This document shows positions 17,901 to 26,517 of a stretch of DNA of 64,000 nt, one piece after another (position 1 is the stretch's first letter; each line of letters starts with the position of its first letter). The stretch spans positions 1,938,219-2,002,218 of the forward strand of contig NZ_LT717701.1 in NCBI RefSeq assembly GCF_900157385.1, given 5' to 3'. Position numbers and translations under genes: made by a program. This DNA comes from Mycobacterium terramassiliense (GTDB lineage Bacteria; Actinomycetota; Actinomycetes; Mycobacteriales; Mycobacteriaceae). The notes below the pieces were generated by a model that saw nothing but the letters and a program-made list of their open reading frames with translations, searched no databases and was not told where the DNA came from.

Positions 17901-18630
17901 CGGCGGTCAGCTTGCCGTCGCGGGCGCGCCGGACGATGTCCTCGTAGGCGGTGACGAACTGCGCGAACCGCATGGTCTCGCAGCGCTTGATGCCGGCCAC
18001 CACCAGGGAGCGCTTGCCGTCTTTGCCCTGCAGGTCGATGGCCAGGCCCAGGTTGGTGTGGGCCGGGGTGACGGCGGTGGGCTTGCCGTCGACCTCGGCG
18101 TAATGCCGGTTCATGTTCGGGAACTGCTTGATCGCCTGCACCAGCGCGTAGCCCAGCAGGTGGGTGAAGGAGATTTTGCCGCCGCGGGTGCGCTTGAGCT
18201 GGTTGTTGATGACGATCCGGTTGTCGATCATCAGCTTGGCCGGAATCGCCCGGACGCTGGTTGCCGTCGGCACGTCCAGCGACGCGGACATGTTCTTGAC
18301 GACGGCCGCGGCGGCGCCGCGCAGCACCTGCACCTCGTCGCCTTCGGCCGGCGGGGGAGCGGACGACGCCCTGGCGGGCGCCGCGGCGCCGTTGCCGCCC
18401 CTGGGCTTCGCCGGTTCCGGAGCCGCCGCCGGCGCGGCGGGCTTGGCTTCCGGGGCGGGGGCTTTTGCTTCCGCGGCCTGCCCGTCACCCGTGTCGGCGG
18501 TGGGCTCGGGGTTGTAGTCGACCAGGAATTCGTGCCAGCTCGGGTCGACCGAAGAGGGGTCGTCGCGGAACTTGCGGTACATCTCCTCGACCAGCCACTC
18601 GTTTTGCCCGAATGGCGATATGTTGCTCAC
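14950..18630 (-). CDS. kgd: Multifunctional alpha-ketoglutarate metabolic enzyme Kgd
   Basis: 1226 residues from GTG at 18630 (VSNISPFGQNEWLVEEMYRK). Order: a short flexible segment, an Ala/Pro linker (~45-95), an E2o-like acyltransferase domain (~100-310, with TYDHRIIQGAESGDF), then a thiamine-diphosphate E1 domain (IGMPHRGRLNVLANIVGKP, HLGATGIYLQMFGDNDIQVS, GDAAFAGQGVVAETLNL, YRRRGHNEGDDPSMTNPYMY). The family decarboxylates 2-oxoglutarate; it makes succinic semialdehyde, 2-hydroxy-3-oxoadipate or, with E2/E3 partners, succinyl-CoA. The FHA protein GarA inhibits the M. tuberculosis enzyme. Codons upstream of 18630 (MRRTAA) are not conserved. Confidence 0.96.
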   Translation of the reverse strand: MSNISPFGQNEWLVEEMYRKFRDDPSSVDPSWHEFLVDYNPEPTADTGDGQAAEAKAPAPEAKPAAPAAAPEPAKPRGGNGAAAPARASSAPPPAEGDEVQVLRGAAAAVVKNMSASLDVPTATSVRAIPAKLMIDNRIVINNQLKRTRGGKISFTHLLGYALVQAIKQFPNMNRHYAEVDGKPTAVTPAHTNLGLAIDLQGKDGKRSLVVAGIKRCETMRFAQFVTAYEDIVRRARDGKLTAEDFAGVTISLTNPGTIGTVHSVPRLMAGQGAIIGVGAMEYPAEFQGASEERIAELGIGKLITLTSTYDHRIIQGAESGDFLRVIHEMLLSDAFWDEIFRELGNPYLPVRWSTDNPDSIVDKNARVMELIAAYRNRGHLMADIDPLRLDSNRFRSHPDLEILNHGLTLWDLDRVFKVNGFAGCEYKKLRDVLGLLRDAYCRHIGVEYTHILEPEQQAWLQERVETKHVKPTVAEQKFILSKLNAAEAFETFLQTKYVGQKRFSLEGAESVIPMMDAAIDQCAEHGLDEVVIGMPHRGRLNVLANIVGKPYSQIFSEFEGNLNPSQAHGSGDVKYHLGATGIYLQMFGDNDIQVSLTANPSHLEAVDPVLEGLVRAKQDLLDRGADDDGGKSFSVVPMMMHGDAAFAGQGVVAETLNLANLPGYRVGGTIHIIVNNQIGFTTAPEYSRSSEYCTDVAKMVGAPIFHVNGDDPEACAWVAKLAVDFRQRFCKDVIIDMLCYRRRGHNEGDDPSMTNPYMYDVVDTKRGARKSYTEALIGRGDISLKEAEDALRDYQGQLERVFNEVRDLEKHGVQPSESVEADQPVPAGLATAVDKSLLARIGDAFLAVPDGFTAHPRVQPVLEKRREMAYEGKIDWAFGELLALGSLVSEGKLVRLSGQDTRRGTFSQRHSVIIDRNTGEEFTPLQLLATNPDGTPTGGKFLVYDSPLSEYAAVGFEYGYTVGNPDALVLWEAQFGDFVNGAQSIIDEFISSGEAKWGQLSNVVLLLPHGHEGQGPDHTSARVERFLQLWAEGSMTIAMPSTPSNYFHLLRRHALDGIQRPLIVFTPKSMLRNKAAVSDIKDFTEIKFRSVLEEPTYEDGVGDRGKVSRILLTSGKIYYELAARKAKDNREDVAIVRIEQLAPLPKRRLGETLDRYPAAEEFFWVQEEPANQGAWPRFGLELPELLPDKLTGLKRISRRAMSAPSSGSSKVHAVEQQEILDTAFA

Positions 18631-18803
18631 GGCCGCTGTTCGCCTCAATTCTTTTGCTCTGCAAGCGCTTTCCTCACGCCTGCGACTCTCCCGCGCCCCT
18701 GGTAGTGGGGCACCTCACACCCGCGCCGGTCCCGGAACGTTTCCGCCCCAATAAAGGCTAACCTTTTGCCGGCAATCCGCGAGAGCGACCGGTGAGTGAA
18801 CCG

Positions 18804-19568
18804 CTAGCCGGCCTCGTGGACCGGAGGCAACACCCGCAGCGTGCTTGGCCAGCGGGTGGGCGCCGGCCCGAACGCCTGGCGCGCGTTGGTGACGATCTTT
18901 TTGCCCACCATCCGGTTGCCGGCGCCGCCGATCACGGCGCCGATGCCGACCGGCAGCGCCTTGCCGAACATCAGCGCACCCTTGCGCACCGTGTACCGCT
19001 TGACGAAGTACTTGAGCATCCGCGTGTTCAGCCGGCCCAGCGTCGGCAACGGTAGGGACGCCATGCCCTCGGCCAGCCAGCCGCCCTGGGTGCGGCCTGG
19101 ACCGATCAGCTCGCCGATCGCGCGGCGGCTGTCGTCGCCGACCAGGACGGCGAGCACCAGCGCGCGGCGCCGTTCCCGGTGGTCGGCCGGGATGTTGTAC
19201 ACGGCGGCCTTCGCCAGCACGAATAGGGCCGTGGCCTCGACGAAGAACACGGTTTCCCCGGCGCCCGCGGACACCGCCGCCAGCGTCCCCACCCCGGGGA
19301 ACGTCGCGGCCGAACCGACCGCGGCCCCGCTGGCCGTCAGCGCCGCCAGGAAGCGCTTTTCCAGCTTGGCGTCGATTTCGGCGGGAGTGGCGGCCGGGTG
19401 CGTCCGGCGCAGCCTGCTGACGTACGCCTCGGCCGCCGGGCCGTGGATGCGCGTACTGCGCTCGATGACCTGCGCCAACGCGCGCGCCGACGCTTTGGGC
19501 CGACCACCGTCGGCCGGCGTCTGCTCCGGCTTTGACGCGTGTGAAGCTCTGTTCCGTCGAGCCCGCAT
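18804..19568 (-). CDS. Conserved membrane-associated protein, Rv1249c homologue
   Basis: 254 residues from ATG at 19568 with AGGAG seven bases upstream. The N-terminus is basic. The middle has two glycine/alanine-rich hydrophobic stretches (LTASGAAVGSAATFPGVGTLAAVSAGAGETVFFVEATALFVLAKAAV), a hairpin typical of membrane insertion. A later GKALPVGIGAVIGGAGNRMVGKKIV segment is EcsC-like. The function is unknown. It is divergent from the MFS gene, with ~160 bp between. Confidence 0.85.
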   Translation of the reverse strand: MRARRNRASHASKPEQTPADGGRPKASARALAQVIERSTRIHGPAAEAYVSRLRRTHPAATPAEIDAKLEKRFLAALTASGAAVGSAATFPGVGTLAAVSAGAGETVFFVEATALFVLAKAAVYNIPADHRERRRALVLAVLVGDDSRRAIGELIGPGRTQGGWLAEGMASLPLPTLGRLNTRMLKYFVKRYTVRKGALMFGKALPVGIGAVIGGAGNRMVGKKIVTNARQAFGPAPTRWPSTLRVLPPVHEAG

Positions 19569-19731
19569 AGTGCCTCTCCTGGCCTTCCCCGCCGTATGGC
19601 GTCCTTCCCAGGCTAACCCGCGTTTGCCAAAACATCGGCCGGTCGCGAAGCCCAAGGAGCCCGCCGATTGCCGCATCGGGATAATGCGGGCAGGGTGAGG
19701 TACCGGCCGTTCGTTTCCAGGGGGAGGCCAC

Positions 19732-21501
19732 ATGACCAGGGCGACGTCGAGTCGCGCCGACTTCATGACGCGGTGGAACTCCGCGATGGCTTCTCATTCG
19801 CCGGCCTCCGGGAATCCCTGGAACGCGCTGTGGGCGCTGATGGTCGGCTTCTTCATGATCATGATCGACTCGACCATCGTCGTCATCGCCAACCCGACGA
19901 TCAAGGCCGACCTACACACCGGGTACGCCACCGTGGTCTGGGTGACCAGCGCCTACCTGCTGGGATACGGCGTCGTGTTGCTGGTGGCCGGGCGGCTCGG
20001 CGACCGGTTCGGCACCAAAAACCTCTACCTGATCGGGCTGGCGGTGTTCACCGCAGCATCGATGTGGTGCGGGTTCTCGGACAGCGCAGCCATGCTGATC
20101 GCGGCCCGGGTGGTCCAGGGCGTGGGCGCCGGGGTGCTCACCCCGCAGACCCTCTCGACGATCACCAGGATTTTCCCGCCGGAGCGGCGTGGGGTGGCGG
20201 TGAGCCTGTGGGGTGCGACCGCAGGCGTGGCCACGCTGGTCGGGCCGCTGGCCGGCGGCGCCCTGGTCGACGGGCTGGGCTGGCAGTGGATCTTCTTCGT
20301 CAACGTCCCCATCGGCGTCGCCGGGCTGGCGCTGGCCGTGTGGCTGGTTCCCGTGCTGCCCACCCAGGCGCACCGGTTCGACCTGGTCGGCGTCGGGCTG
20401 TCCGGGCTGGGCATGTTCCTGATCGTGTTCGGGCTGCAGCAGGGCCAGGCCGGCCACTGGCAGCCCTGGGTCTGGGCGATGATCGTCGCCGGCGTCGGAT
20501 TCATGTCGGTCTTCGTGTACTGGCAGGCCGTCAACACCCGCGAGCCGTTGATCCCGCTGCAGGTCTTCGCCGACCGCGACTTCACCGTGTGCAACGCCGG
20601 GGTCGCCGTCACCTCGTTCGCGACGACGGCGATGATGCTGCCGCTGCCGTTCTTTCTGCAGGCCGGATGCGGACTGTCGCCGACGCGCTCGGCCCTGGTG
20701 ATCGCCCCGATGGCGGTCGCGGGCGGCGTGCTGGCGCCATTAGCGGGCCTGATCGTCGACAGGTACCACCCGCGCCCGGTGCTCGGCTTCGGCTTCTCGA
20801 TGATGGCGATCGGGCTGACCTGGCTGTCGTTCGAGATGTCGCCGTCGACGCCGATCTGGCGGCTGCTGCTGCCGTTCGCGGTGATCGGCGTCGGGAGCGC
20901 GTTCGTGTGGGCGCCGTTGACGGCCACCGCGACGCGCAACCTGCCCGACGACCTCGCCGGGACGGGCTCCGCCGTGTACAACTCGGTGCGGCAGTTGGGC
21001 GCGGTTCTCGGCAGCGCGGGCATGGCCGCGTTCATGACGTGGCGGATCGGCGCCGAGATGCCGTCGGCGACTGCGGCGCCCGAGGACACCGCGTCGGCGC
21101 AACTGCCCGAGTTCCTGCGCGAGCCGTTTTCCACCGCGATGGCGCAGTCGGTGCTCCTGCCGGCGTTCATCGCGTTGTTCGGCATCATCGCCGCGCTGTT
21201 CCTGGTCGGGTTCGCACGTTCGGCCCTCACGGCGTGGGATGCGGCCGATGCGGGCGACGTCGTCGACGACGACTATGACGATGACGAGTACGTCGAGTTC
21301 ATCCTGCTGCGCGAACCGGACGCCGGCCCCCCGCCGCCCGTGGGACCGGCGGCCCTTGCCCACAACGGTTCTCGTGGCTCCCATGTTTCTCGCGTCGAGG
21401 GCGGGAAGCCGCCCCGCCCGATGGTGTCACCCGGACACCGCCACCGACCCGATCCGGGTGAGGCGCCCACCGGCTACGGCCGGCACTCGTCGGGCAACTA
21501 G
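19732..21501 (+). CDS. DHA2-family multidrug MFS transporter, Rv1250 homologue
   Basis: 589 residues from ATG at 19732 with GGGAGG four to five bases upstream. About fourteen membrane segments are present, with the family motifs MIDSTIVVIANPTIKADL, GRLGDRFGTKNLYL (loop 2-3 motif A) and LVGPLAGGALVDGLGWQWIFFVNVPIGV (motif C). This places it with EmrB/QacA-type proton-driven drug exporters. An unusual acidic C-terminal tail (DVVDDDYDDDEYVEF), then a Pro/Gly-rich stretch, extends ~100 residues into the cytoplasm. The natural substrate is unknown. The last four bases overlap the convergent helicase gene. Confidence 0.92.
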   Translation: MTRATSSRADFMTRWNSAMASHSPASGNPWNALWALMVGFFMIMIDSTIVVIANPTIKADLHTGYATVVWVTSAYLLGYGVVLLVAGRLGDRFGTKNLYLIGLAVFTAASMWCGFSDSAAMLIAARVVQGVGAGVLTPQTLSTITRIFPPERRGVAVSLWGATAGVATLVGPLAGGALVDGLGWQWIFFVNVPIGVAGLALAVWLVPVLPTQAHRFDLVGVGLSGLGMFLIVFGLQQGQAGHWQPWVWAMIVAGVGFMSVFVYWQAVNTREPLIPLQVFADRDFTVCNAGVAVTSFATTAMMLPLPFFLQAGCGLSPTRSALVIAPMAVAGGVLAPLAGLIVDRYHPRPVLGFGFSMMAIGLTWLSFEMSPSTPIWRLLLPFAVIGVGSAFVWAPLTATATRNLPDDLAGTGSAVYNSVRQLGAVLGSAGMAAFMTWRIGAEMPSATAAPEDTASAQLPEFLREPFSTAMAQSVLLPAFIALFGIIAALFLVGFARSALTAWDAADAGDVVDDDYDDDEYVEFILLREPDAGPPPPVGPAALAHNGSRGSHVSRVEGGKPPRPMVSPGHRHRPDPGEAPTGYGRHSSGN

Positions 21502-24500
21502 TCCCGCGTCAGCGCCAGGAAGGCGCCCAGGTCGATCAGGCCCGCGGGTGTGCCGGGGAGATACTCGGTGAGTGACTGCGAGCGGACGATCACCGCGGTG
21601 TACTGCGCCCGGCTGACGGCGACGTTGAGGCGGTTCCTGTTGAGCAGGAACGAGATTCCGCGTGGCACCACGTCTACCGACGACGCCGTCATCGAAACGA
21701 AGACCACCGGCGCCTGCCCGCCCTGAAACTTGTCGACGGTGCCGACGCGCACCGCGCCAAGCTTGGCGGAGTCCAGCCGCCGGCGAATCAGCGTCACCTG
21801 CGCGTTGTAGGGGGCCAGCACCAAGACGTCGGAGGCGGCCAGCGGCCGGGAGCCGCGCTCGTCGGTCCATGACCTGCCGAGGATGTGATCGATCTGCGCG
21901 GCGATCGCGTCCGCCTCCTCGGGGCTCTCGGTCGAATTGCCTTGGTGGGCAACGGTAATCACCCGCACACCGGGCGGGCAGCCGTCGAGGTGACGCGCCG
22001 CGGCGCATTCGTGGGAGCGCAGCCTGCCCTCGTAGGACAGCGCGGACACGGCGGCGCAAACCGCCGGGTGCATGCGGTAGGAGCGGTCCAGGAAGTAGCC
22101 GCGTTCGTCCGGCAGCGTGCGCCCGCCGTCCACCAGCCAGTCGAGCGCCGACGTGTCGACCGGTTCGGGATGCGTTCCCTGGCTGACCTGCGGCAGCTGC
22201 TGGGGATCGCCCAGCAACAGCAGATTGGCGGCCGCCGGCGCCACCGCGACGGTGTTGGCCAGGCAGAACTGGCCCGCCTCGTCGATCACCAGCAGGTTCA
22301 GGGCACCCGGCGGCACCCGAGTGGCATTGGCGAAATCCCATGCGGTGCCGCCGATCACGCAGCCTTGATTGCTTTCGATGAAGGCCGCGTACTCATTCGA
22401 CTCGATCTCCCGCCATCGGGGTGCTTCGTGGCCGGCGGGTTTCTTCGCGACCCGCGCCGGGTCCAGGCCGGCGTCGATCACGCAGTCCAACAGGTTCTCC
22501 ACCGTGGCATGGGATTGCGCCACCACCCCGATGCGCCATCCGTGCTCGGTGACCAAGCGTTGGATGACGCGCGCCGCGGTGTGCGTCTTGCCGGTGCCTG
22601 GCGGCCCGTGCACCGCCAGGTAGGACGAGTCCAGGTCGAGCGCGGCGGCGGTGATGTCGGCAACAGTGTCGGCGCTGCGGGGCAGCGGGTCGCCGGTGCG
22701 GGTGCGTGGCGCACGGCGCAGCAGCATGTCGGCGACGGCGCTGCGCGGTAGGCGCGGCAGCCCGGCGGCCACCGCAGCGGCGGTCGATTCGATGGACTCC
22801 CTCAATGCCGCCGTGGGGATCGGTGGGCCGGGGGTGAGCGCGAACGGCAGTTGGTGAAACGTGTTGCCGTCACTGCCGACTCGCTCAATGATGACGACCT
22901 CCGTGGGCACCGCCGGGTCGTCGACCGCGATGACGTCGGCGCGGCCGGCCGCGCGCCGGTCCGGGCTGTCGGTCATGCCCGGTGGGGCCGGGGGCTCGTA
23001 GAGGGCAAAGACGTTCGTCACCAGGTCGCCGCGCGCCAGTTGTCCGCTCAGCCGCACTTGTCGCCGCGGCTTGCGGGCGCGGGGCGGAGTGCGCCAGTCG
23101 GCGTCGACCGACGCCGACTCGGCGAGGAAGACGTCGGTGTCGTCGGACCATTCCTCGACGGGGAAGTTCAGCCGGTCGAAATGCGCCCACCAGAACGGCT
23201 TGTCCTCGCGCCGGGGGTAGCCGCGGGCCGCCGACACCAGGCCCACGGCCGTCTGCTCGGGCGTGCGGTCACCGACGCCGGCGGCGCCGGCGAACGTCGA
23301 CAAGGCCGTCGCCAGCTGGTCGCGGTCTTCGACGGTGTTGCCCTCCGCAACCGGTTGGGCGCCGACCGGTACGACGCCGGCCTCGTATGCGCGCAGCATC
23401 AGCCAGTTGCGCAGCTCGCGGGTGGAGCGGCAATCGTAATGGTTGTAGTCCTCGATCTCCTTGAGCACGGACGCGGCACCGTCGTGCTCGCCGGCCGCGC
23501 GCAGTTCGCAGTAGCGGGCGTAGGAGGTGATCGATTCGGCGGCCGTGGTGACGTCACCGGCGCGCAGCTGTGTCCCCATGTAGAGCGGTTCGAGCGCCTT
23601 GAGGCTGAACGACTCCGCGCCTACGCGAATGCTCTTGCGCACCAGGGGATAAAGGTCGACCAGGGTGCCGCTGCGCAGCAATTCGTCGACCTCGTCTTCG
23701 CCGACCCCGTACCGCCCGGCGAGCCGCAGCAGCGCGGTCTTCTCGTAGGCCGCGTAGTGGTAGATGTGCATGTTGGGCCGGCGCTTGCGGCGCTTTTTGA
23801 CCATCGCCAAAAAGTCGGTGAGCGCCTTGCGCTCGTCCATCCGGTCGTGCGCCCACAGCGCGTGAAATTTTCCCGTGGCGTCCAGGATGCCGAACAGATA
23901 CTCGAGGCCCCAGTCGTGTGCGTCTGCCGTCCACAGCGGGTCGCCCTCGAAGTCGAAGAACAGATCACCGGGGTCCGGCTCGGGCAGCAGGGTCAGCGGC
24001 TGGGGGTCGACCATCTCGAATTGCGGTGTCCCGGTAGCGCGTTGGCGCAGCTGCAGTTTGGCTTGTGCCGTCAGTTTGTCCAGTGCCGGGGGCGCCAGGC
24101 CGGGCACCGAGGCGGTACGGCCGGCCAGCGTGGCGATCGTGGTGACCCCTGCGTCGATGAGCTTGTCGCGCTGGGCGATTCGCATGCCGGCGACCAGCAG
24201 CAGGTCATCGGTGGCACGCAGCTGCTCGGTGCACAACGGGCAGCGAAAGCAGGCGGCCACGCCGTCGTCGGCCCAGCGCACCGTGGTGCCCGCGGCATGG
24301 TGGGCATCGAGCAGTTGCTGCAAATGCGCGCGCTGCGAACGGTATACGGGAATCAGGTCACCGATCCGGTAGCGCACGACCGTGCCGTCGCCCAGTTCCA
24401 GTTCGGCCTCCGGCGCCACGGCGACGCCGGAGGCGACCAGCGCGTCGGCGTAGGCCGCCAGCTGCAGCAGGGCGGTGACCTTGGGCGAGCGCGCCAGCTT

Positions 24501-24926
24501 GGTGTCGGTGACCCGGTATCGCTCGTCGTCGAGAACCAGGAAGTCGGCGAACCCGGCGAAGCGCCCGTCGAACATCGCGGCCTGATACACCACCGGCGCA
24601 CGGTCGGCGATCGCGCGCCGCGTCGCCTCGGCCGCTGCCATCAGCCCGGCGACGGTGTATGACGGGCGGCCGATGACCGCGACGCCCTCGCCGAGCTCCT
24701 CGCGGAATCGGGCGAGGCGTCGTCGTTCGTGCTCGGTGCCGAGAGTGGCCGTGCGCGCGAGTAATTCGTCCTCGACGCTGACCGAAGGACCCCAGCCGAG
24801 CTTTGCGTCGAAGTCCCTCAGCAGCGCGTACTCGCAGCGGGCGGCCGCCGCGAGATCCGACGCGCTGTAGACGATCCTGTCGTCGGTGACGAACACAGCA
24901 GCCACAGTAGGCGAGGGATCCGACAC
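21498..24926 (-). CDS. Fe-S RecB-like nuclease / DEDD exonuclease-like / UPF1-type helicase fusion, Rv1251c homologue
   Basis: 1142 residues from GTG at 24926; GTG at 24896 (VFVTDD) is an alternative start ten codons in. Residues ~15-235 form a Cas4/AddB-like nuclease: Cys31 plus Cys226-x2-Cys229-x2-Cys232 for a 4Fe-4S cluster, and D128, D141-x-K143, Q155-x3-Y159 as RecB motifs. Residues ~320-515 look like an RNase-H-like exonuclease (DLFFDFEGDP; HYDCRSTREL). Residues ~750-1142 are an SF1 helicase with GPPGTGKT (774-781), VIDEAGQF, GDPQQLP, TVDKFQGGQ and NVAVSRA. The TM0106-type family is thought to act in DNA or RNA processing; its actual substrate is unknown. Confidence 0.92.
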   Translation of the reverse strand: MSDPSPTVAAVFVTDDRIVYSASDLAAAARCEYALLRDFDAKLGWGPSVSVEDELLARTATLGTEHERRRLARFREELGEGVAVIGRPSYTVAGLMAAAEATRRAIADRAPVVYQAAMFDGRFAGFADFLVLDDERYRVTDTKLARSPKVTALLQLAAYADALVASGVAVAPEAELELGDGTVVRYRIGDLIPVYRSQRAHLQQLLDAHHAAGTTVRWADDGVAACFRCPLCTEQLRATDDLLLVAGMRIAQRDKLIDAGVTTIATLAGRTASVPGLAPPALDKLTAQAKLQLRQRATGTPQFEMVDPQPLTLLPEPDPGDLFFDFEGDPLWTADAHDWGLEYLFGILDATGKFHALWAHDRMDERKALTDFLAMVKKRRKRRPNMHIYHYAAYEKTALLRLAGRYGVGEDEVDELLRSGTLVDLYPLVRKSIRVGAESFSLKALEPLYMGTQLRAGDVTTAAESITSYARYCELRAAGEHDGAASVLKEIEDYNHYDCRSTRELRNWLMLRAYEAGVVPVGAQPVAEGNTVEDRDQLATALSTFAGAAGVGDRTPEQTAVGLVSAARGYPRREDKPFWWAHFDRLNFPVEEWSDDTDVFLAESASVDADWRTPPRARKPRRQVRLSGQLARGDLVTNVFALYEPPAPPGMTDSPDRRAAGRADVIAVDDPAVPTEVVIIERVGSDGNTFHQLPFALTPGPPIPTAALRESIESTAAAVAAGLPRLPRSAVADMLLRRAPRTRTGDPLPRSADTVADITAAALDLDSSYLAVHGPPGTGKTHTAARVIQRLVTEHGWRIGVVAQSHATVENLLDCVIDAGLDPARVAKKPAGHEAPRWREIESNEYAAFIESNQGCVIGGTAWDFANATRVPPGALNLLVIDEAGQFCLANTVAVAPAAANLLLLGDPQQLPQVSQGTHPEPVDTSALDWLVDGGRTLPDERGYFLDRSYRMHPAVCAAVSALSYEGRLRSHECAAARHLDGCPPGVRVITVAHQGNSTESPEEADAIAAQIDHILGRSWTDERGSRPLAASDVLVLAPYNAQVTLIRRRLDSAKLGAVRVGTVDKFQGGQAPVVFVSMTASSVDVVPRGISFLLNRNRLNVAVSRAQYTAVIVRSQSLTEYLPGTPAGLIDLGAFLALTRD

Positions 24927-25001
24927 CGGACCGACGCGGCCGCAGTGTCGGGCCGACCGCCCTTCGGCCCTTCAGGCCGACGAAGCGGTAACTTCAGCGG
25001 G

Positions 25002-25361
25002 GTGATTACCGGGGCCTTTCTCGCCGAAGCGGCTTCGGTGGTGGACAACAAGCTCACGGTGTCCGGCGGAGTGCTGTCCGGCTTCAGGGTGGGGGACGAC
25101 CGGTTAGCGCGGTTTGTGCTGGTCGTGCTCACCCAGGCGGAGACCGACAGTCCGGTCGGATTGGTCGAAGTCGAGATCAGACCCCCGACGGACGACGAGC
25201 CGCTCAATGTCGAATACGAGCTGCCGGAGGGCGCCGCCGGCGGCGAAATCGGGTTCGCCTTCTTCGACATCGAGGTTCGCCTGCCCTCCAACGGCCGTTG
25301 GGTGTTCGTGGTGACCGGTGGCGCGGGCGCGTTCTCGCTTCCGCTCCAGGTGAGCGGCTGA
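25002..25361 (+). CDS. Small conserved hypothetical protein
   Basis: 119 residues from GTG at 25002 (VITGAFLAEAASVVDNKLTVSGGVL). There is no signal peptide or membrane helix. The alternation of strands (ARFVLVVLTQAE, LVEVEIRPP, GEIGFAFFDIEV, RWVFVVTGGAGAFSLPLQV) suggests an all-beta sandwich. The opening resembles small actinobacterial proteins grouped as DUF6941, but I cannot confirm this. It is divergent from the nuclease-helicase with a 75-bp gap and convergent with lprE. Upstream codons from 24945 are poorly protein-like and were excluded. Confidence 0.65.
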   Translation: MITGAFLAEAASVVDNKLTVSGGVLSGFRVGDDRLARFVLVVLTQAETDSPVGLVEVEIRPPTDDEPLNVEYELPEGAAGGEIGFAFFDIEVRLPSNGRWVFVVTGGAGAFSLPLQVSG

Positions 25362-25426
25362 CGCTCTTCGCTGGCGCGCGGCCGGCCAGTGGCCCCCTAC
25401 CGCCCGAGTCGCTGAGCCATCCTCCC

Positions 25427-25982
25427 TCAACCGCCGGGCTTGTTCCCGATGAGCTCGACGCCGCTGCCGTTCCACCGGAACTTCACCGTGGTACTCAGGC
25501 CGATACCGCTGGGGTAGGTGAGCGCGACCGTGTCACCGGTGGTTTGCGCGGGGTCAACCCCGTTGAACCCGTAGGTGTCGGGCACGCCTTGCGGGATGAA
25601 CTGGCCGAGGTGAAACAGCACCGCCCGGGTCGAGGGATTGCCCGCGTTGGTGTTGGCCTTGATGATCACCGCCGACAGCTGGGCGCACTCGTTGTAGTTG
25701 CCCGCCAGCGGCTCGGGGTTCCAGGCCTGCTGGCTGCGCGGATCACGTGGCAACTCAGAGACGACCTTTGCGATCGTGGGCGAGGCGAGGTTGACGGCGC
25801 ACGGATCAGGCGCCGCGCTACCGGGGGGCGGGGCAGCCGCTGGCGTCGGGGGACGCCGTTTCGCTGGTTGTCGTCGCCTGCGGCGTCTTGGCGACGGTCG
25901 AATCCCCCGAACCGCAGGCGGTCAAAGCCGAAGTAGCGACGACGGCGAGGCCCGTCAGCGCGCGATGAATCAGCGAACACAC
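25427..25982 (-). pseudogene. lprE: lprE lipoprotein gene with a frameshift
   Basis: Reading from GTG at 25982 gives a signal peptide with lipobox L-T-A-C, then GSGDSTVAKTPQATTTSE, clearly like M. tuberculosis LprE. This frame meets TAG at 25818-25820. The rest of the protein (GSAAPDPCAVNLASPTIAKVVSELPRDPRSQQAW ... VKFRWNGSGVELIGNKPGG) continues in the next frame to the stop at 25427. One surplus base near the G/C run at 25823-25833 explains the break. Either the gene is disrupted or the base is a sequencing/assembly error; the intact reading on both sides favours a recent change. LprE-type proteins are surface lipoproteins of unclear function. Confidence 0.82.
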
Positions 25983-26400
25983 ACCGCGAAACCGTACCGT
26001 TATCGCGCCCGCGGGTGGGGCAGGCGTGGCCGAGGGCTCGCCCGGTGTCGTTCACTTGGGGGCAGTGGCCGTCGGCGACGATCGCCTCGGGGGAGGGGTG
26101 CCAGCGCTCCAGTTCGGGTTGGGCTGGCGTCGCCGCCGCGGCGGGGAACGTCGTCAGCGGTGCGTTGTTCATCCCTCTACGCGCGACGGCTCCCCGTCAA
26201 GCGCTTAAATGCCTGGTCGGGCGAGGTCATCGCAGGATACGCACGCCGCCGGCGGCAGTGCGTTATGCGCCCGCGCCGCGACCATACAGCTGTATTGTCG
26301 CCCGGTGGCTGCGCCGGATCCCCTTTGCGATGGTGCGCAGATGTACGGCTTACGCGGCGTGTCGCCGTACAAACACGCGCGTTCGCGATCCCTTAGGTGT
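25983..26400. other. Long intergenic leader region upstream of deaD
   Basis: With the hairpin pair that follows, 535 bases separate lprE from deaD. I see no supported gene. Two perfect dyads stand out: the 12-bp palindrome ATACAGCTGTAT at 26284-26295, and TGTACGGC (26342-26349) paired with GCCGTACA (26364-26371). Minus-strand frames from 26172 and plus-strand frames from 26015 are open but look like high-GC shadows. The region probably holds the deaD promoter and a long structured leader. Confidence 0.6.
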
Positions 26401-26501
26401 GTGGTGACCCGCCACGCTCAGCTCCGCTGAGCTGGCGATCACCACGGGGCTCGATGGTGGTGACCCGCCACGCTCAGCTCCGCTGAGCTGGCGATCACCA
26501 C
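26401..26501 (+). promoter_or_regulatory. Two identical 45-nt hairpins in the deaD leader
   Basis: Positions 26401-26445 and 26457-26501 are the same 45 bases, separated by 11 bases. Each folds into a long stem: GTGGTGA with TCACCAC, GCCA with TGGC, and GCTCAGC-tcc-GCTGAGC at the tip, about 18 base pairs. The second copy ends 16 bases before the deaD ATG at 26518, so it would sit across or beside the ribosome entry site. Structured leaders are common in cold-shock RNA helicase genes; a role in thermal or self-regulation is inference. Confidence 0.75.
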
Positions 26502-26517
26502 TAGACTCCAGGTCCTG

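Noticed and set aside
18753..18767. AAAGGCTAACCTTT dyad upstream of kgd as an iron (IdeR) box
   Set aside because: Only about 10 of 19 consensus bases match and kgd is not a known IdeR target; it may be chance or another regulator's site.
25983..26172. Minus-strand frame MNNAPLTTFPAAAATPAQPE upstream of lprE
   Set aside because: It runs into lprE in a different frame from the signal peptide and lacks homology; treated as chance coding.
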